A stretch of 64,000 bases of DNA from Pseudoalteromonas shioyasakiensis. GTDB lineage: Bacteria; Pseudomonadota; Gammaproteobacteria; Enterobacterales; Alteromonadaceae. How positions within the stretch are numbered: the stretch's first letter is position 1; every line of letters starts with the position of its first letter. A program made the position numbers and the translations under genes. Positions 62,736-64,000 of this stretch are shown in pieces. The stretch spans positions 372,001 to 436,000 of the forward strand of contig NZ_JANIGL010000003.1 of assembly GCF_024518675.1 (NCBI RefSeq). Direction: 5' to 3'. Under the pieces are notes generated by a model. It made no database searches, was not told where the DNA came from, and saw nothing but the letters and a program-made list of their open reading frames with translations.

Positions 62736-64000
62736 ATGTTAAAAACTAGCTTAGCGCTCGCAATTGGGCTTTCAAGCTCTCTTGCTACTGCAGCCACGCC
62801 TCTTACTGTTGAGGACATTACGAAGATTCAATCAGTGATCCAAACCAGCGTTAGCCCAGATGGCGACAGCGTTGCGTTTACTCGCTCTGTGCCACGTGAA
62901 CTCTATTTGGATGAAAATGGCAGTACTTACAGCGAACTTTACGTGGTTGATGATGAAGGTGTAGAGCGCCCTTTCATTACCGGCTCTGTCAGTATCAAAA
63001 GCATTCAATGGTCAAACGACAGCAAAACTATCTATTTTTTAGCGAAACTAAAAGATGATAAGTTCACAGCTCTTTACCAAATTCCGGTTGACGGTGGCCA
63101 AGCGCAAAAAGTATTGTCATTAAAAGATACATCAATTTCAAGCTATCAGCTCAGCCCTAATAACCAACAATTAGCCATCTTGGCCATGCCTGCTGCCGAT
63201 AAGTCTGATAAAGAACTTAAAAAACTTGGCTTTAAAGCTGAAGTCTATGAACTCGGTTTAAAAAACAAACAACTGTTTATTGTTGATTTAGCAAAAGCAG
63301 ACAAGCCTCTTAGCCCTAGCGCTCTTAACGTAGAAAACTACGTTAGTGATGTTAACTGGGCTGCCGATGGTGAAAAATTATTAGTTAAAACCCAGCCTAC
63401 CGCGTTAATTGACGACAAATACACAAAATCAATGTGGCATTTGTACGATATTGCTAGCAATAAAGTGACGTTATCGTTTAAAACCGAAGGTAAACTGGGT
63501 GATGCAGAGCTATCCCACGATGGCAAATACATTGCTATTTTAGGTGCTGAGGATAAACACGACCCTGCAACTGGGCGCTTATACATTGCCGATACTAAAA
63601 CAGCAGAAATCACTGAGTGGTTACCCAACTTTATGGGCCACGTTGTTGATTTTGAATGGTCAAATAAGCGTAACACCTTAAACTTTATTGCCAATGTTGG
63701 CACTCAAAGCTTTGTCGCGAGCATCAAAACAGGCTCAAATAAGTACAAAAAACTTATCAAAGAAGGTGAGTTTATTGCATCTAACCTGAGCATTTCTGAC
63801 TCTGATAAAACCCTTGCGCTTCGAGGTAATACAGCTAAGCACCCTAATGAAGTCTTTATTGTTCGCGGTACAAAAGCTGAGCGCTTAACTAATTCCAACC
63901 AATGGTTAAACGACAAACGTTTTGCTAAGCAAGAAACCATTTCATTAAAAGCCCGTGATGGCGTAGAAATTGATGGTGTACTGGTATATCCTCTTGATTA
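62736..64000 (+). CDS. S9-family peptidase, partial (cut by window end)
   Basis: The frame starts at an ATG at 62736 with AAGGAAA just upstream and runs through the right edge, giving about 421 visible residues. It opens with a signal peptide (LKTSLALAIGLSSSLATAATP) and then an S9 beta-propeller (TVEDITKIQSVIQTSVSPDG, SIKSIQWSNDSKTIYFLAK, VSDVNWAADGEKLLVKTQP, ELSHDGKYIAILGAEDKHDP). The final visible residues, ISLKARDGVEIDGVLVYPLD, mark the start of the alpha/beta-hydrolase domain that would hold the Ser-Asp-His triad outside the window. It is probably a secreted prolyl-oligopeptidase or dipeptidyl-peptidase-type enzyme. It is distinct from the S9D-like gene at 56415. Confidence 0.9.
   Translation, partial: MLKTSLALAIGLSSSLATAATPLTVEDITKIQSVIQTSVSPDGDSVAFTRSVPRELYLDENGSTYSELYVVDDEGVERPFITGSVSIKSIQWSNDSKTIYFLAKLKDDKFTALYQIPVDGGQAQKVLSLKDTSISSYQLSPNNQQLAILAMPAADKSDKELKKLGFKAEVYELGLKNKQLFIVDLAKADKPLSPSALNVENYVSDVNWAADGEKLLVKTQPTALIDDKYTKSMWHLYDIASNKVTLSFKTEGKLGDAELSHDGKYIAILGAEDKHDPATGRLYIADTKTAEITEWLPNFMGHVVDFEWSNKRNTLNFIANVGTQSFVASIKTGSNKYKKLIKEGEFIASNLSISDSDKTLALRGNTAKHPNEVFIVRGTKAERLTNSNQWLNDKRFAKQETISLKARDGVEIDGVLVYPLD

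Noticed and set aside
1..64000. tRNA, rRNA, CRISPR, insertion sequence or prophage genes
   Set aside because: I looked for clover-leaf-like CCA/anticodon patterns, regularly spaced repeats, transposase motifs and phage structural genes and saw none; without a covariance search, small RNAs cannot be excluded.

Overview
The window looks like chromosomal DNA of a marine gammaproteobacterium of the Alteromonadales, most like Pseudoalteromonas. This is inferred from low-to-moderate GC, TonB-dependent receptors, PL6/PL17 alginate lyases, several S8/S9 secreted peptidases, and many chemoreceptors and cyclic-di-GMP proteins. I see no rRNA, tRNA, CRISPR array, phage or insertion sequence. Genes are densely packed on both strands, and most belong to recognisable families.

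Layout. 1-21 kb is mainly signalling: a DUF6436-like protein overlapping a His-rich multi-pass chemoreceptor, an isochorismatase-family hydrolase, a very large propeller-PAS-GGDEF-EAL protein, a hybrid histidine kinase, a CDF metal transporter, a GAF-GGDEF cyclase, a slipin/NfeD pair, a GNAT enzyme, a large secreted repeat protein, a DUF1905/YdeI-like gene that seems frameshifted by a 5-bp duplication, a second chemoreceptor, and a periplasmic binding-protein-like gene with a DM13 partner. 21-27 kb holds a GFA-family protein, ahpF and ahpC with a palindromic operator candidate, and a kexin-like S8 protease with a probable dedicated external chaperone. 27-30.5 kb has small membrane proteins, a diguanylate cyclase, a BMT5-like methyltransferase with a U1-type zinc finger, and a Gfo/Idh/MocA oxidoreductase.

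30.5-38.5 kb is an alginate-use locus. A minus-strand operon runs PL6 lyase, PL17 oligoalginate lyase, KDPG aldolase. A FadR-type GntR regulator is divergent from it, followed by an Fe-ADH-fold protein in which all four usual metal ligands appear replaced. Matching TTGGTAAT-type motifs lie upstream of the regulator/PL6 pair and of the Fe-ADH-like gene. No DEH reductase of the usual SDR type, no KDG kinase and no alginate transporter is present here.

38.6-44.6 kb has an RhtA-like exporter, a dCache chemoreceptor, a PAS-GGDEF protein and a GAF-PAS hybrid kinase. 44.8-51.6 kb is iron uptake: a Fur-box-preceded TonB receptor, a PepSY protein flanked by two small membrane proteins in overlapping frames, then a second Fur-box-preceded TonB siderophore receptor. 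51.8-64 kb has a LysR regulator, a VC0807-like membrane protein, a lamin-tail/choice-of-anchor lipoprotein, an S9D-like peptidase, a LacI regulator overlapping a glycosyltransferase, a ThrE-family exporter and the start of another S9 peptidase cut by the window edge.

I did not find a clearly new multi-gene system. The best leads are the metal-ligand-free Fe-ADH homologue in the alginate locus, the bacterial BMT5-like methyltransferase with a U1-type zinc finger, the protease/chaperone pair, and the frameshifted DUF1905 gene.
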